A stretch of 64,000 nt of DNA from Pyrus communis. Lineage: Eukaryota; Streptophyta; Magnoliopsida; Rosales; Rosaceae. Location of the stretch: NCBI RefSeq assembly GCF_963583255.1, contig NC_084813.1:24086953-24150952 (forward strand), read 5' to 3'. The notes under the pieces were generated by a model that searched no databases, was not told the origin of the DNA, and saw only the letters and a list, made by a program, of their open reading frames with translations. Both the position numbers and the translations under genes were made by a program. The first letter of the stretch is position 1; the number at the start of each line of letters is the position of its first letter. Below are positions 46,573 to 57,407 of this stretch, piece after piece.

Positions 46573-49353
46573 TTTTATAAAAACTATAATAATTATTAAT
46601 TAATAATTTAATATGCATGATCATGCATTGCATATTTGCATGATTTTGCATCCATTGAAATTTGATGCGTCAGGACTCATATGTGATTTGTTTCCATTCT
46701 CAAATTTCAATAATCAATTTCTTGCCATTGCCATTTGCCAACTTGCCGCCCTTTTTGAAAAAAAAAATGGAGGGAAAATGAAAATGTTAAGAAAAGTTGA
46801 AAATAAAACAAAAAAGTGAGGGAATTCAATTAGGGAAAGATGTTGGAGGGAAAAGTGAAAATGATAAGAAAAAGTTGAAAAGGAAACAAAAAAGAGAGGG
46901 AAAAATGAAAATTAATAGAAGTGGTGAATCTAAGTATAAATAAACTCTAAGTGTTAGTCAATCTATCGTTTTACGAATTCTCCAAAACTAATTTCAACGA
47001 TCCAAACCGTCAAAATTGTTTGTATATGCTTGGAGATCACATCAGCAAAAAATCACAAAAAAAAACATTCAGAGATCAAGTAAACGGGACGAAGCTTTTC
47101 AACGGTTATAAATGAAAAATCACGATTTAACGGTTATTTTAACTCCGATTTTGATGATTTTTTATAACTACACTCCTTGACCCTATATGAATACAATGAA
47201 TGAATTCGATCTTCAATTTAAAATATTTACACAAGTGGATACCACAAAATCTTATGTTATACTTAATAAAAGTATAAATAAACTCTAAGTGTTAGTCAAT
47301 CTATCGTTTTACGAATTCTCCAAAACTAATTTCAACGATCCAAACCGTCAAAATTGTTTGTATATGCTTGGAGATCACATCAGCAAAAAATCACAAAAAA
47401 AAAAACATTCAGAGATCAAGTAACGGAACAAAGCTTTTCAACGGTTATAAACGAAAAATCACGATTTAACGGTTATTTTAACTCCGATTTTGATGATTTT
47501 TTATAACTACACTCCTTGACCCTATATGAATACAATGAATGAATTCGATCTTCAATTTAAAATATTTACACAAGTGGATACCACAAAATCTTATGTTATA
47601 CTTAATAAAAGTATAAATAAACTCTAAGCGTTAGTCAATCTATCGTTTTACGAATTCTCCAAAACTAATTTCAACGATCCAAACCGTCAAAATTGTTTGT
47701 ATATGCTTGGAGATCACATCAGCAAAAAATCACAAAAAAAAAACATTCAGAGATCAAGTAACGGGACAAAGCTTTTCAACGGTTATAAACGAAAAATCAC
47801 GATTTAACGGTTATTTTAACTCCGATTTTGATGATTTTTTATAACTACACTCCTTGACCCTATATGAATACAATGAATGAATTCGATCTTCAATTTAAAA
47901 TATTTACACAAGTGGATACCACAAAATCTTATGTTATACTTAATAAAAGTATAAATAAACTCTAAGCGTTAGTCAATCTATCGTTTTACGAATTCTCCAA
48001 AACTAATTTCAACGATCCAAACCGTCAAAATTGTTTGTATATGCTTGGAGATCACATCAGCAAAAAATCACAAAAAAAAAAACATTCAGAGATCAAGTAA
48101 CGGGACAAAGCTTTTCAACGGTTATAAACGAAAAATCACGATTTAACGGTTATTTGAACTCTGATTTTGATGATTTTTTATAACTACACTCCTTGACCCT
48201 ATATGAATACAATGAATGAATTCGATCTTCAATTTAAAATATTTACACAAGTGGATACCACAAAATCTTATGTTATACTTAATAAAAGTATAAATAAACT
48301 CTAAGCGTTAGTCAATCTATCGTTTTACGAATTCTCCAAAACTAATTTCAACGATCCAAACCGTCAAAATTGTTTGTATATGCTTGGAGATCACATCAGC
48401 AAAAAATCACAAAAAAAAAACATTCAGAGATCAAGTAACGGGACAAAGCTTTTCAACGGTTATAAACGAAAAATCACGATTTAACAGTTATTTTAACTCC
48501 GATTTTGATGATTTTTTATAATTACACTCCTTGACCCTATATGAATATAATGAATGAATTCGATCTTCAATTTAAAATATTTACACAAGTGGATACCACA
48601 AAATCTTATGTTATACTTAATAAAAGTATAAATAAACTCTAAGTGTTAGTCAATCTATCGTTTTACGAATTCTCCAAAACTAATTTCAACGATCCAAACC
48701 GTCAAAATTGTTTGTATATGCTTGGAGATCACATCAGCAAAAAATCACAAAAAAAAAACATTCAGAGATCAAGTAACGGGACAAAGCTTTTCAACGGTTA
48801 TAAACGAAAAATCACGATTTAACGGTTATTTTAACTCCGATTTTGATGATTTTTTTATAACTACACTCCTTGACCCTATATGAATACAATGAATGAATTC
48901 GATCTTCAATTTAAAATATTTACACAAGTGGATACCACAAAATCTTATGTTATACTTTAAAAGTATAAATAAACTCTAAGTGTTAGTCAATCTTAAAAAC
49001 AAATACTCTTTATCCTTGCACATTTAATATTTGTAATAGATTAGTAGTGTATGTATTATTTTTTTATTAGGCTTTCATTTTCGAGTGTAGATATAGTACT
49101 TGAACGAGAAATGTTTTAATGTTTTCACGTAATATTTATGTCGCAATGTGTGGTATGTGCAAATTTTAAAAAAAATATATTTTTTTCTTAACGGGTCATA
49201 ACGGGTCGGGTCACTTTACCCGTTGGGTAAAGTGACACGACCTGTTAAGGACCCGTTAAGATAACGGGTGTGACACGACACGACCCGTTAAGATAACAGG
49301 TGTTACACGAAAACGACACGAACACGACAGACACGACCCGTTTGCCAGGTCTA
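46157..49353. mobile_element. hAT-like element carrying a six-copy 338-bp tandem array
   Basis: Ends are TAGACCTGGCAA and TTGCCAGGTCTA, a perfect 12-bp inverted pair. A perfect 8-bp target duplication CTTTTATG lies at 46149-46156 and 49354-49361. The subterminal 150 bp on both sides are dense in ACACGAC and AACGGGT/ACCCGTT words, likely transposase-binding repeats. There is no transposase frame. The centre is a satellite-like array (46931-48993). Two AT microsatellites (about 46428-46450 and 46541-46568) and a diverged direct repeat of about 85 bp (46760-46910) lie left of the array. It starts only 104 bp after the NAC stop codon, so it probably lies in or next to that gene's 3' untranslated region. 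Confidence 0.88.
46931..48993. repeat. 338-bp tandem repeat, six full units plus a partial one
   Basis: The motif TAAACTCTAA starts at 46941, 47279, 47618, 47956, 48295, 48633 and 48970, a period of 337-339 bp. Units are nearly identical, differing by a few substitutions and by the length of an A-run. Units 1, 2, 6 and the partial unit read AAGTGTTAG where units 3-5 read AAGCGTTAG. Each unit contains TATAAATAAAC, which resembles a TATA box, and an inverted-repeat-poor AT-rich body. No frame is open through a unit. Confidence 0.95.
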
Positions 49354-49361
49354 CTTTTATG

Positions 49362-49986
49362 AGGAGCGTCTACAAATGATATAGTCGGACATCCTACCCA
49401 AAATTTTATCCTCAAGTGGTTGACCCCTTGTAATCATGTAGTTGGTATCAAAAATTCAAAATCATACTCCTAGACTCCTAGTCATTTTAGTGTGTCATTG
49501 TACGGTTTCTTACATTCCAATCATACAAGTTTAGGCAATATGTTGTTTATTTTGTGTAGCACTTTGCGCAGTTGAGGTTGATGAAAGCTACAACTTAGCA
49601 CCAACCAAATGGCCATAACATTTTAGATCCTCTAAAAATGTTAAAGCTTTTGAAGGTCCCAAATGCCTGCGTCCAATTATTGATAACTATAGATTGTGCC
49701 TTACAAATTGAGATGAATTTACGAGAATATGACCTAAATAACAGATGTGAGTGTAGTCAGACTAGCTAGAATAAATATGTTATTTCTATGCACTCAAGTT
49801 TGAATCCTCATCCTCACAATTTAGATTAGAAATTATAATCTTGTTTTTTTTTAAAAAAAGAGATAACTCAAATAAAATAATTTGAGACGAAAAGATTAAT
49901 GAATTCAAATTCGAATTCTCCTTCTTGTAATCCGCATGTTTGTAAAGTTCTAGAATTTGAGAGAAAGCCAGCAATAAAAAAAAAAA
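49362..49986. other. Intergenic, no gene recognised
   Basis: AT-rich spacer. The minus-strand 62-codon frame at 49786-49974 has no domain. Confidence 0.5.
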
Positions 49987-50130
49987 TAATGAAAATGACT
50001 TGAAAACTGTAAATTTAACGAAAATGACAAAATAAAAAATAAAGTAAATAGTACAAGGATTGACTTTTTAATGTTAAAATATAATTTTTCGTTAAAGTGA
50101 ACAGTACCATAAGATTTTCGTTAAAATTTC
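49987..50130. mobile_element. MITE family B, copy 2 (inverted relative to copy 1)
   Basis: The reverse complement of this stretch aligns along its whole length with 25381-25524. It ends 340 bp before the helicase start codon and so lies in or near that gene's promoter. Confidence 0.7.
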
Positions 50131-50470
50131 TAATAATAAAAAAGGGTGCAGGCTTACTATTATTAGTCCCAGATGAAACCCAAGCCCACAATCTTAAACC
50201 GACCTAAGTAAAAGAAAGAGTGAAAATCAGCCTCAAAAAGTCAAAACCCAAAAGCAGCTTCTGTGTTTTAGGTTTTTGCTGGGGAAAACCCCCACCGTCC
50301 ACTTTCTCTCAATTTTCTCTGGCTCTCAAATTCTCTCAGGTTTGCTCGCTATAATCCAATCGTTTCAAACTCACTTGTTATTTCTTTGAATTTTTCCCAA
50401 ATTTTTGAGCTTTTTTTAAATTTTTTTATCATTTCTTTGAGCTTTTTAAATTTTATGCGAGTGTTTAACA

Positions 50471-53092
50471 ATGGCTAGAGGCCCGGCAAGTTCTCTGTTT
50501 CGAATTTATGCTTCCAAGAAGAACATATCTAGGTTTAGGGTTTTGATATGGAATCAATATGTTAGTTCTTCTGCGCCATATGACCGCTCTGTATCCTCAA
50601 ATTTCCAATTTTGTACCGCTTTCGATGTTCCGAATCACCGTTCGTTTTCGACGGGATTCAGGGACCTAATTCGGGTTAGATTGCCCCCCAAAGGCCCAAA
50701 TTTCACAGGCTGCGGTACCTTTGATGCGAAACCATTTTCGACTACTGTGAAAGATGGGGAGGATGAGGAGGATAATGGGGTTTGTAGTAGTAGAATGGTG
50801 GATTCTGAATGTGATTTTGATGCAGATGCTGGGAAAATTTTGGACTTTGTAAATGAGGGTAGTGCTCGCAATTTGTCGAATTGGGGAGATGGAGATGAGG
50901 GTAATGAGGGTGTGGTTTGTGATTCGATGGTTGTTGAGTCGGAAAGTGGTGATGAGAATGTGAGTTCAGCGAAACCTATGAACTTTCAGCAGGTTGCGTC
51001 ACGTGAGCCTGTTGAATTGTATCGTGAGCTTCGTGATGCTGACAAGGGTGCAAAGCAGAGACGGGCTGATTGGGAGACTCTTCAAGAGATATTCCGGAAT
51101 TTTGGCAATTCGGGTTGGGCATGCGATCAGGCTCTTGCAATATACATTGGACGTTCATTTTTCCCTACTTCCGTGCACAAGTTTCGGAATTTTTTCTTCA
51201 AGAAGTGTTCGGCTGATGTTGCCAAATATGTGGTATCCCTTGGTCCATCTAATGATGCTGTGAAATTTTTGTTTCCTATATTTGTTGAATATTGTTTAGA
51301 AGAATTTCCAGATGAGATCAAGCGGTTTCGTAGTATGATTGAATCAGCAGATCTCACTAAGCCTCATACATGGTTTCCATTTGCACGGGCTATGAAGCGT
51401 AAGATAATTTATCACTGTGGTCCAACCAATAGTGGTAAAACATACAATGCTTTGCAACGGTTTATGGAAGCAAAGAAGGGCATTTACTGCAGTCCTCTGA
51501 GATTATTGGCTATGGAAGTCTTTGATAAAGTCAACGGGCATGGAGTTTATTGTAGCCTTCACACAGGACAAGAAAAGAAATTTGTCCCATTCTCAAACCA
51601 TGTTGCTTGCACTGTCGAAATGGTGTCAACTGATGAAATGTATGATGTTGCCGTGATTGATGAAATTCAGATGATGGCAGACCCATATAGAGGTTTTGCA
51701 TGGACAAGAGCGTTGCTTGGGCTGAAGGCTGACGAGATACATTTGTGTGGAGATCCAAGTGTTCTGAATATTGTTCGACAAATCTGTTCAGAAACTGGCG
51801 ATGAGTTGCATGAGCAGCATTATGAGAGGTTTAAGCCATTGGTGGTTGAAGCCAAAACACTCTTGGGAGATCTTAAAAATGTTCGGTCTGGAGACTGTGT
51901 GGTTGCTTTTTCTAGGAGAGAGGTATTTGAGGTTAAAATTGCAATTGAAAAACACACTAATCATCGTTGTTGTGTTATTTATGGTGCCTTGCCACCAGAG
52001 ACTCGTCGACAGCAAGCGAATTTGTTTAATGATCAAAATAATGAATATGATGTGCTTGTTGCTACTGATGCAGTGGGAATGGGTCTGAATCTCAATATCA
52101 GGAGGGTTGTGTTCTTTACCCTTGCAAAGTACAATGGTGACAAAACTGTCGCGGTTCCAGCGTCTCAGGTGAAGCAGATTGCTGGAAGAGCTGGTCGGAG
52201 AGGAAGCATCTATCCAGACGGACTCACAACCACATTGAATTTAGATGATCTGGATTACTTAATTGAAAGTCTAAAGCAACCTTTTGACGAAGTTAAGAAA
52301 GTGGGCCTTTTCCCTTTCTTTGAGCAGGTTGAGCTATTCGCAGGGAAAATCCCTGATGTTACGTTCTGCCAGCTACTTGAAAAATTTAGTGAAAATTGTC
52401 GTCTGGATGGTTCATACTTCCTGTGTCGACATGATCATATAAAGAAGGTTGCAAATATGTTACAGAAGGTTCCGGAACTATCTCTGGAGGATCGTTTTAA
52501 CTTCTGTTTTGCCCCAGTTAATATCAAAGACCCAAGAGCTATGTATCATCTTCTAAGGTTTGCTTCATCATATGGTCAGAAACTCCCTGTCAACATTGCT
52601 ATGGGCGTACCAACGGGATCTGCCCGTAACAATAAGGAGCTCTTGGATCTGGAGACCAAGCACCAAGTTTGTTCTATGTATATGTGGTTGTCACACCACT
52701 TCAAGAAGGAAACGTTTCCATACTGGAAGAAGGCTGAGGCAATGGCCTCGGATATTGCTGAGTTGTTGGGCAAGTCTCTAGCCAATGCCAATTGGAAGCC
52801 AGAATCGAGGCAGGCAGAGAACCAAAAGTTTCTTGAACAGAAGAAAAATAGTTATGAGAGGCCAAGGTCACTCATCAAGCTGTATGAGAAGTAAGTTTCG
52901 ATTATTTTTTTAACTGTTCTCCAAATATTATTGATTCAGAGGCATCTGTGAAATGTATACATTGGGATCTTTCGATATGTTTCTTAATTTGTTTGCCTTA
53001 CCATTTCACAGTGCTAACGATTTCTTTTGATTTGTAGGAAAAAGCATGACCGGTCTGTACAACATGAGCTTGGAGAGAAAGTAACTGCTTAG
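50471..53092 (+). CDS. SUV3: SUV3-like mitochondrial ATP-dependent RNA helicase (DExH18-like)
   Basis: Two coding exons: 50471-52890 and 53038-53092, 2475 nt and 824 residues. The N-terminus is rich in Arg, Ser and hydrophobic residues with few acidic ones for about 70 residues, as expected for an organelle-targeting sequence. An acidic linker follows. The Ski2-like/SUV3 helicase core has motif [10 protein letters not shown] (about residues 316-324), PLRLLAMEV (Ia), DEIQ (motif II, 397-400), [14 protein letters not shown] (V) and [11 protein letters not shown] (VI, from 569). The SUV3 C-terminal region follows. Family members unwind RNA in mitochondria and feed it to degradation. The single short 3' intron is deduced: reading through would stop at LYEK, while splicing at GAGAA|GTAAGT and TTTGTAG|G adds [17 protein letters not shown]. 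Further introns may lie in the 3' untranslated region. The length fits the longer of the two Arabidopsis SUV3-like proteins. Confidence 0.93.
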
Positions 53093-54286
53093 TGTTCTTG
53101 CAGGTAATTTTTCCACTAACCACATTCTATATCTGCCACAATTGCCTGAAGTACTGAGTAGAAGTAGAGTTGTTCCGTAACTACGTACTACATTGATTGG
53201 TTGAGTTCTTTGCATTTCTTTTTTCTGAAAATAAATTTCAAGTAATTGAACTGAACTTGTCGCACGAACAATGTGTCGGTTCTTATATCATATGTTAATA
53301 TAAACCTTTCCATTTTCTTTCGAATATGATTGAGTTGACAACAGAATGATATTTTGCAGATAAGGATTGGAGATTTGATGAACAAATGCCGTGTGGCACT
53401 CGGTGAGTGCAAACCAGTAGTTAGAGATAGACAACCACGAGGGCAGATGTGAGATGTTAGTCTAGAACTGTGTAGTTTACCGTCATCTGGGAGCGTCATG
53501 TGGACAGACTTTGCAACATTTACCGTGTTACAAAGACACAGCAGGTTTGCTACTCTTATGAGCTCACCCTATTTTCGAGTATGGTGGTGGTTCGCTTTTA
53601 GAATAGGAAACATGTTCAAATATCTCAACTGAGTACGAGTAAGATGCAACTGTATTGTTCAAAATTAAAGGGCAAGAAAGAGAGTTGTTTAATCATTTTC
53701 GGGATAACTAATTATGGCTAACTGTTTATGTAAATTCTTTTCGTTGTAAGATTACCGACGGTGATTTGGATTAACCGGAAGCTCTCTTTCCGGTTGGTTG
53801 ACCAAACAATCCAGGGAAGTAACTGTCTGTGAATCACTGTGTTTTACCATAATTGGCATGTCCAAAAAGTAATTTCGAGCATAAAACACGAGATGAACAA
53901 AACAAGTTATATCAGTAGAACGCTTCTGCTATCATTTTCTTTCCTTCTTCTAGGTGATATATGGCTACTGCTCAAGGGCAAACTCTACGGTTTTGATCGG
54001 AGTCCAAAAGTATTTTCTAGTGTGACGGGAAGGAGACGCTACGCCCAACCCGCCTTTTCTTTTTTCTTTTTCCGTCTAAAAGTATTTTCTAGTCCAAAAG
54101 TTTACCTGCACCCTCTAACAATGTATATAAAATCGTAATTTTCAGTTCACCGGCTACTGATCTCACCTTGTAGAAATCGAATTGATTTGTTCCTTTTTCT
54201 TGCAAGGGCCTCTAAAACCAAATGCCATTGTGGATTGCTCCAAGGCCTCATCCTCCAAGCCATCATCTTCAATAACAAAAAAAATT
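53093..54286 (+). other. 3' untranslated region of the helicase gene and spacer
   Basis: A donor-like CAG|GTAATT follows the stop codon at 53102, with acceptor-like TTTTGCAG near 53360, so an intron in the 3' untranslated region is possible. A direct repeat of TCTAAAAGTATTTTCTAG-like sequence lies at about 54003-54098. No further gene is supported. Confidence 0.4.
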
Positions 54287-56367
54287 AAAAAAAAATCTAG
54301 GAAATATGCGAAGCATTCTTACCGGTAATAACCTTTGTAAATATTCAGCTCAGATAATGCATATATGTTCTTAAGGGCTACTTAGATACCGAGATATTGC
54401 TTTTCACTCAAGAGTTGTTGCCCCTTTTCTAGTCGGTAAGAAGTTGTGTAGATATGCAGCTCAGATATTGAACGTGTTCTTACTGGTAAGAATACGTGCG
54501 AATAAAAGGGGAACTGCAAGGCGCTTTGAGTGTATGACAAAGGTTGTGGTGAAGCCTGGGATTTGGTACATGAGTTGGAGAAAGATTTGATGAAGTCACT
54601 GAGCTTAGAGAAGCCAACGTGCAAATGATCCAATTCGAAGCCAACATAGTCCCTCAAATCACTTTTCAGAGAGAGAGAGAGCGTATTCTCCACTCGGATG
54701 CCTTGGAAGACGTTGTAAGAAGCGATCGAGGAAACCACTTCTTGCAAGCCTTTAGCCATACAGGCATGCTTTTACTGCCCTTGGGGCTGCTGATATTATG
54801 TGCTTGAGTTGATGTGTTTGGTTGGCCTTGGACTACCTTATCAAGCCAAGAACCTTGTTCGCGTTTATTTGCTTCCATAGCCATCTCGCTGGAGACACCT
54901 TTGCTGGAACTGGAAGTGGTGGAGATTGGCGATTGCAATTCTTCTCTTGTTCTTGTTGTCGAAGTGACATTTCCTCCGACTCAGCTGCCATTTTGGTATT
55001 AGACTTTTTATTTCGACCGGCTTGCCTGCCATGGTGACATAGTGTGCTTGAACAGCTGCAGAAACAGACTTCTCCTCTTTAGATCTGACAAATCCAAAGT
55101 CTCGAGATTGCATCTTGTTTTCCATTTGAGCTAAAATGACCATGGCATCTTCCACCGGCCCAAATTCGTTTTCAAAACTTCACAAAGAAACGTATGAACA
55201 TTACGTTATCCAGAGAAATAGAGTTGAATACATCTGTTACACAAATCAATGAAGAATGCTCGAGTATTCGTAATTCATACAACTTAAACTTACATACAGT
55301 GTTTTCTTAGGGTGGCAAGATTAACCTGAGTCTACTGAAGGAGGAAGTCCTCCTCCGAAGACGCGCTTGAGTGCTAATGCTTTAGCAATACGAAAATGAT
55401 TCTGGGCTGCTCCCTTCTTCATTTCCGATTCTCCTCCACTCCATGTGCATAAAAGCACTTGGATCCTCTAACACATCCACGAGGAGAATCGAAGTATTTA
55501 CAAATCTCTGCCTTGTTGCTGGAGTGAATAGTTCTCGCACACACACAGAGAGTATGGAAACTTGAGAACGTACTAATAGATTAAGGACATACGCATGCAC
55601 AAGCACTTTCAGTAGTGGTGTCTTCATCTTGCATGGTTAGAAGTGCTTCGCAGGTGCTTGAGAAAGCCTCGTCGCCTCTTGAACAAGCATGGCATTTATG
55701 TTGATTGGTACCATCAAAATTGAAAACCAATAGTTAGGAATGTGAAATCAAATGTACAGTTGGTACACGTTTCGAAAATCAACTTACTGAGGCTAACAGT
55801 AATGGTTGGGTTCAGCAATATGAAACGCTAATCTTGCGAGTTTGTCAGGTCGATAAGTCTTTGTCTACTGGTAATGTTAACAGTTTTGCAGACACGGAGA
55901 TAAACGTTAGCAGTCGGAAGTTTGAATTCTGAGAGCCGGCTTCCAAGAGGCAAATAGAGAATAAATACTAACAACATTGAACTGCATGAGTAGGTTCAAG
56001 TGCTTCTTACCGCAGATTGGGAATTTCACCATTTGTTCCTCTGGCTCACTCGTGCACCATGCTTAATGAGAAGCCATAAAATTCTGAAACAAGAAATCAA
56101 TCAGAATTTATATAGGCAATTAACTCTATGCATTTGTGTGTGATTGAGAGGGAGAGAGAGACACTATCTGCTGTGGATACAATATATGAGCTAAATATTT
56201 ACACAGCTTTTATTTGCACTTGTTCTTACCAGAAAGGACAAGTTCAATATCTGAGCTGAATATTTACGCATCTTTTTAACGGTAAGAACATGTACAGTAT
56301 CTAAGTTGAATATTTACAAAGGTTATTACCAGTAAGAACGTTTCATATATTTCCTAGATTTTTTTTT
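54287..56367. mobile_element. TIR-bounded element with captured gene fragments (Pack-MULE-like)
   Basis: The left end (AAAAAAAAATCTAGGAAATA, from 54287) and the right end (its inverse, to 56367) pair for over 100 bp, through TTCTTACTGGTAATAACC and TTTGTAAATATTCA. Each arm, about 200 bp, is built from two or three diverged copies of a ~60-bp unit containing GTTCTTACC and TCAGCTCAGATA. Between the arms is a frameshifted minus-strand gene fragment. Long, internally repetitive arms plus captured host sequence are typical of Mutator-like Pack-MULEs. The 9-bp flanks (AAAAAAATT and AAATTATTT) match at only 6 positions in a poor AT-rich context, so the target duplication is not proven. Confidence 0.7.
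54510..55680 (-). pseudogene. Broken RRM plus LOTUS/OST-HTH gene fragment
   Basis: On the minus strand, 55170-54975 encodes an RRM-like stretch: FENEFGPVEDAM, then SRDFGFVRSKEEKSVSAAVQ (RNP1-like) and GKPVEIKSLIPKWQ. After a frame change, 54945-54760 gives WLDKVVQGQPNTSTQAHN and MPVWLKACKKWFPRS. After another, about 54700-54580 gives SLKSDLRDYVGFELDHLHVG and FSKLSDFIKSFSNSC, which fits the core of a LOTUS/OST-HTH RNA-binding domain. Upstream, about 55460-55330 reads NHFRIAKALALKRVFGGGLP and ends at a donor-like CAG|GTTAAT, so at least one intron seems retained. At least two frameshifts make it non-functional as a single protein. The parent looks like a plant RRM-LOTUS or CCCH-RRM-type RNA-binding protein; I cannot name it. 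Confidence 0.65.
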
Positions 56368-56389
56368 AAATTATTTCGAAATATTTGGT

Positions 56390-56627
56390 AAAGTGTTAGA
56401 AAAATGCATGGTCTGTAATGACTCGTCTTGACACGCTAACCTTTTCATTGTGGCACGCCATAACAAGTCTTGCGAATTATCGACAGAATGCATGGTGTGC
56501 ATAACATGCATTCTGCCAACAGTTTGCAACGCTTGTCATGTCGTGACCAACGGTGATGTTTAGGCGTGCCATGATGCAAGGGTTACCATGTCGAGACAAG
56601 CCATGACATGTAATTTTCTAACACTTT
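56390..56627. mobile_element. Fold-back MITE
   Basis: The ends are AAAGTGTTAGAAAA and TTTTCTAACACTTT. The two arms pair along their length (GGCACGCC against GGCGTGCC; CAGAATGCATG against CATGCATTCTG) around a centre of about 10 bp. Related pieces follow to about 57000. Non-coding. Confidence 0.75.
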
Positions 56628-57158
56628 GACATGCTAACCCTCATATTATAACATGTCAAACCATCAATGTTAATAGGTGTTACACAGAAAGGAAAAAACA
56701 AAATTGCACGACGGTGCACCTTCCTCAGCTTTACCTTAACAATGTCGTTGGCTTTAGAAATTTTCCTTTGAATTCTCTCAGATGAACCAGCTCTGTCATA
56801 CGCCGATCATATACATAAGCCTCTCTCTCCTTTTCAAATTCTTAGTTTCAATTTCCTAAATTTTTCGAAAAGCCAAGCGGAGCATTACGATTTATAAAAA
56901 GAATAAAAATTGGACATCAGCAAAGCTTGTCATGTCGTGGCCTACAAACCCAATGATATTTTGATGTGCCACAATGCTGGAACCTCTGACAATAACAGAT
57001 TGGACATCAAGGGAGTTGTTTAAGAAGTGACACGTACACTACGGTGAGGATGTGAAAAGACTGTAAAGCCCTCGAGACCTCACTCTCGTGTACACACACG
57101 CACAACAATCAGTACAAAACCCTCTCGCTGATTTTCCCTCGCTTTCCAGAGTAAAATT
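56628..57158. other. Spacer upstream of NRP
   Basis: Contains diverged fragments of the preceding fold-back element (for example CTTGTCATGTCGTGG near 56927). The final 100 bp are probably NRP promoter. Confidence 0.45.
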
Positions 57159-57202
57159 AGGGTTTTGCTTTGCCTCCAGAGCTAGGGTTTTGCTTTCTCA
57201 CG
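57159..57202 (+). promoter_or_regulatory. NRP leader with duplicated telo-box-like motif
   Basis: TTAGGGTTTTGCTTTGCCTC (57160) and CTAGGGTTTTGCTTTCTCAC (57182) form a short tandem repeat. Each half carries TAGGGTTTTG, similar to the telo-box found in promoters of growth-related genes. Confidence 0.5.
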
Positions 57203-57358
57203 ATGGTGGCGGACGCGGCGAAGCAGCCCAAGCTCACTGAGCGAGCTCCGGAGGACGACGCCGATCACCTTGACAAGGAGCTCGTGCTCTCCGTCGAGAA
57301 GTTGCAGGAGGTTCAAGACGAACTCGACAAGGTTCTGCAACCTCCCTGTTCTCTCTTT

Positions 57359-57407
<49 letters not shown>

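Noticed and set aside
46931..48993. Regular repeat spacing suggesting a CRISPR-like array
   Set aside because: The units are 338 bp, nearly identical along their whole length with no unique spacers, and the setting is a plant nuclear genome. It is a plain tandem array.
57170..57202. Upstream in-frame ATG for NRP
   Set aside because: The added residues (PPELGFCFLT) come from the telo-box-containing leader and are not family-like; the ATG at 57203 gives the expected start.
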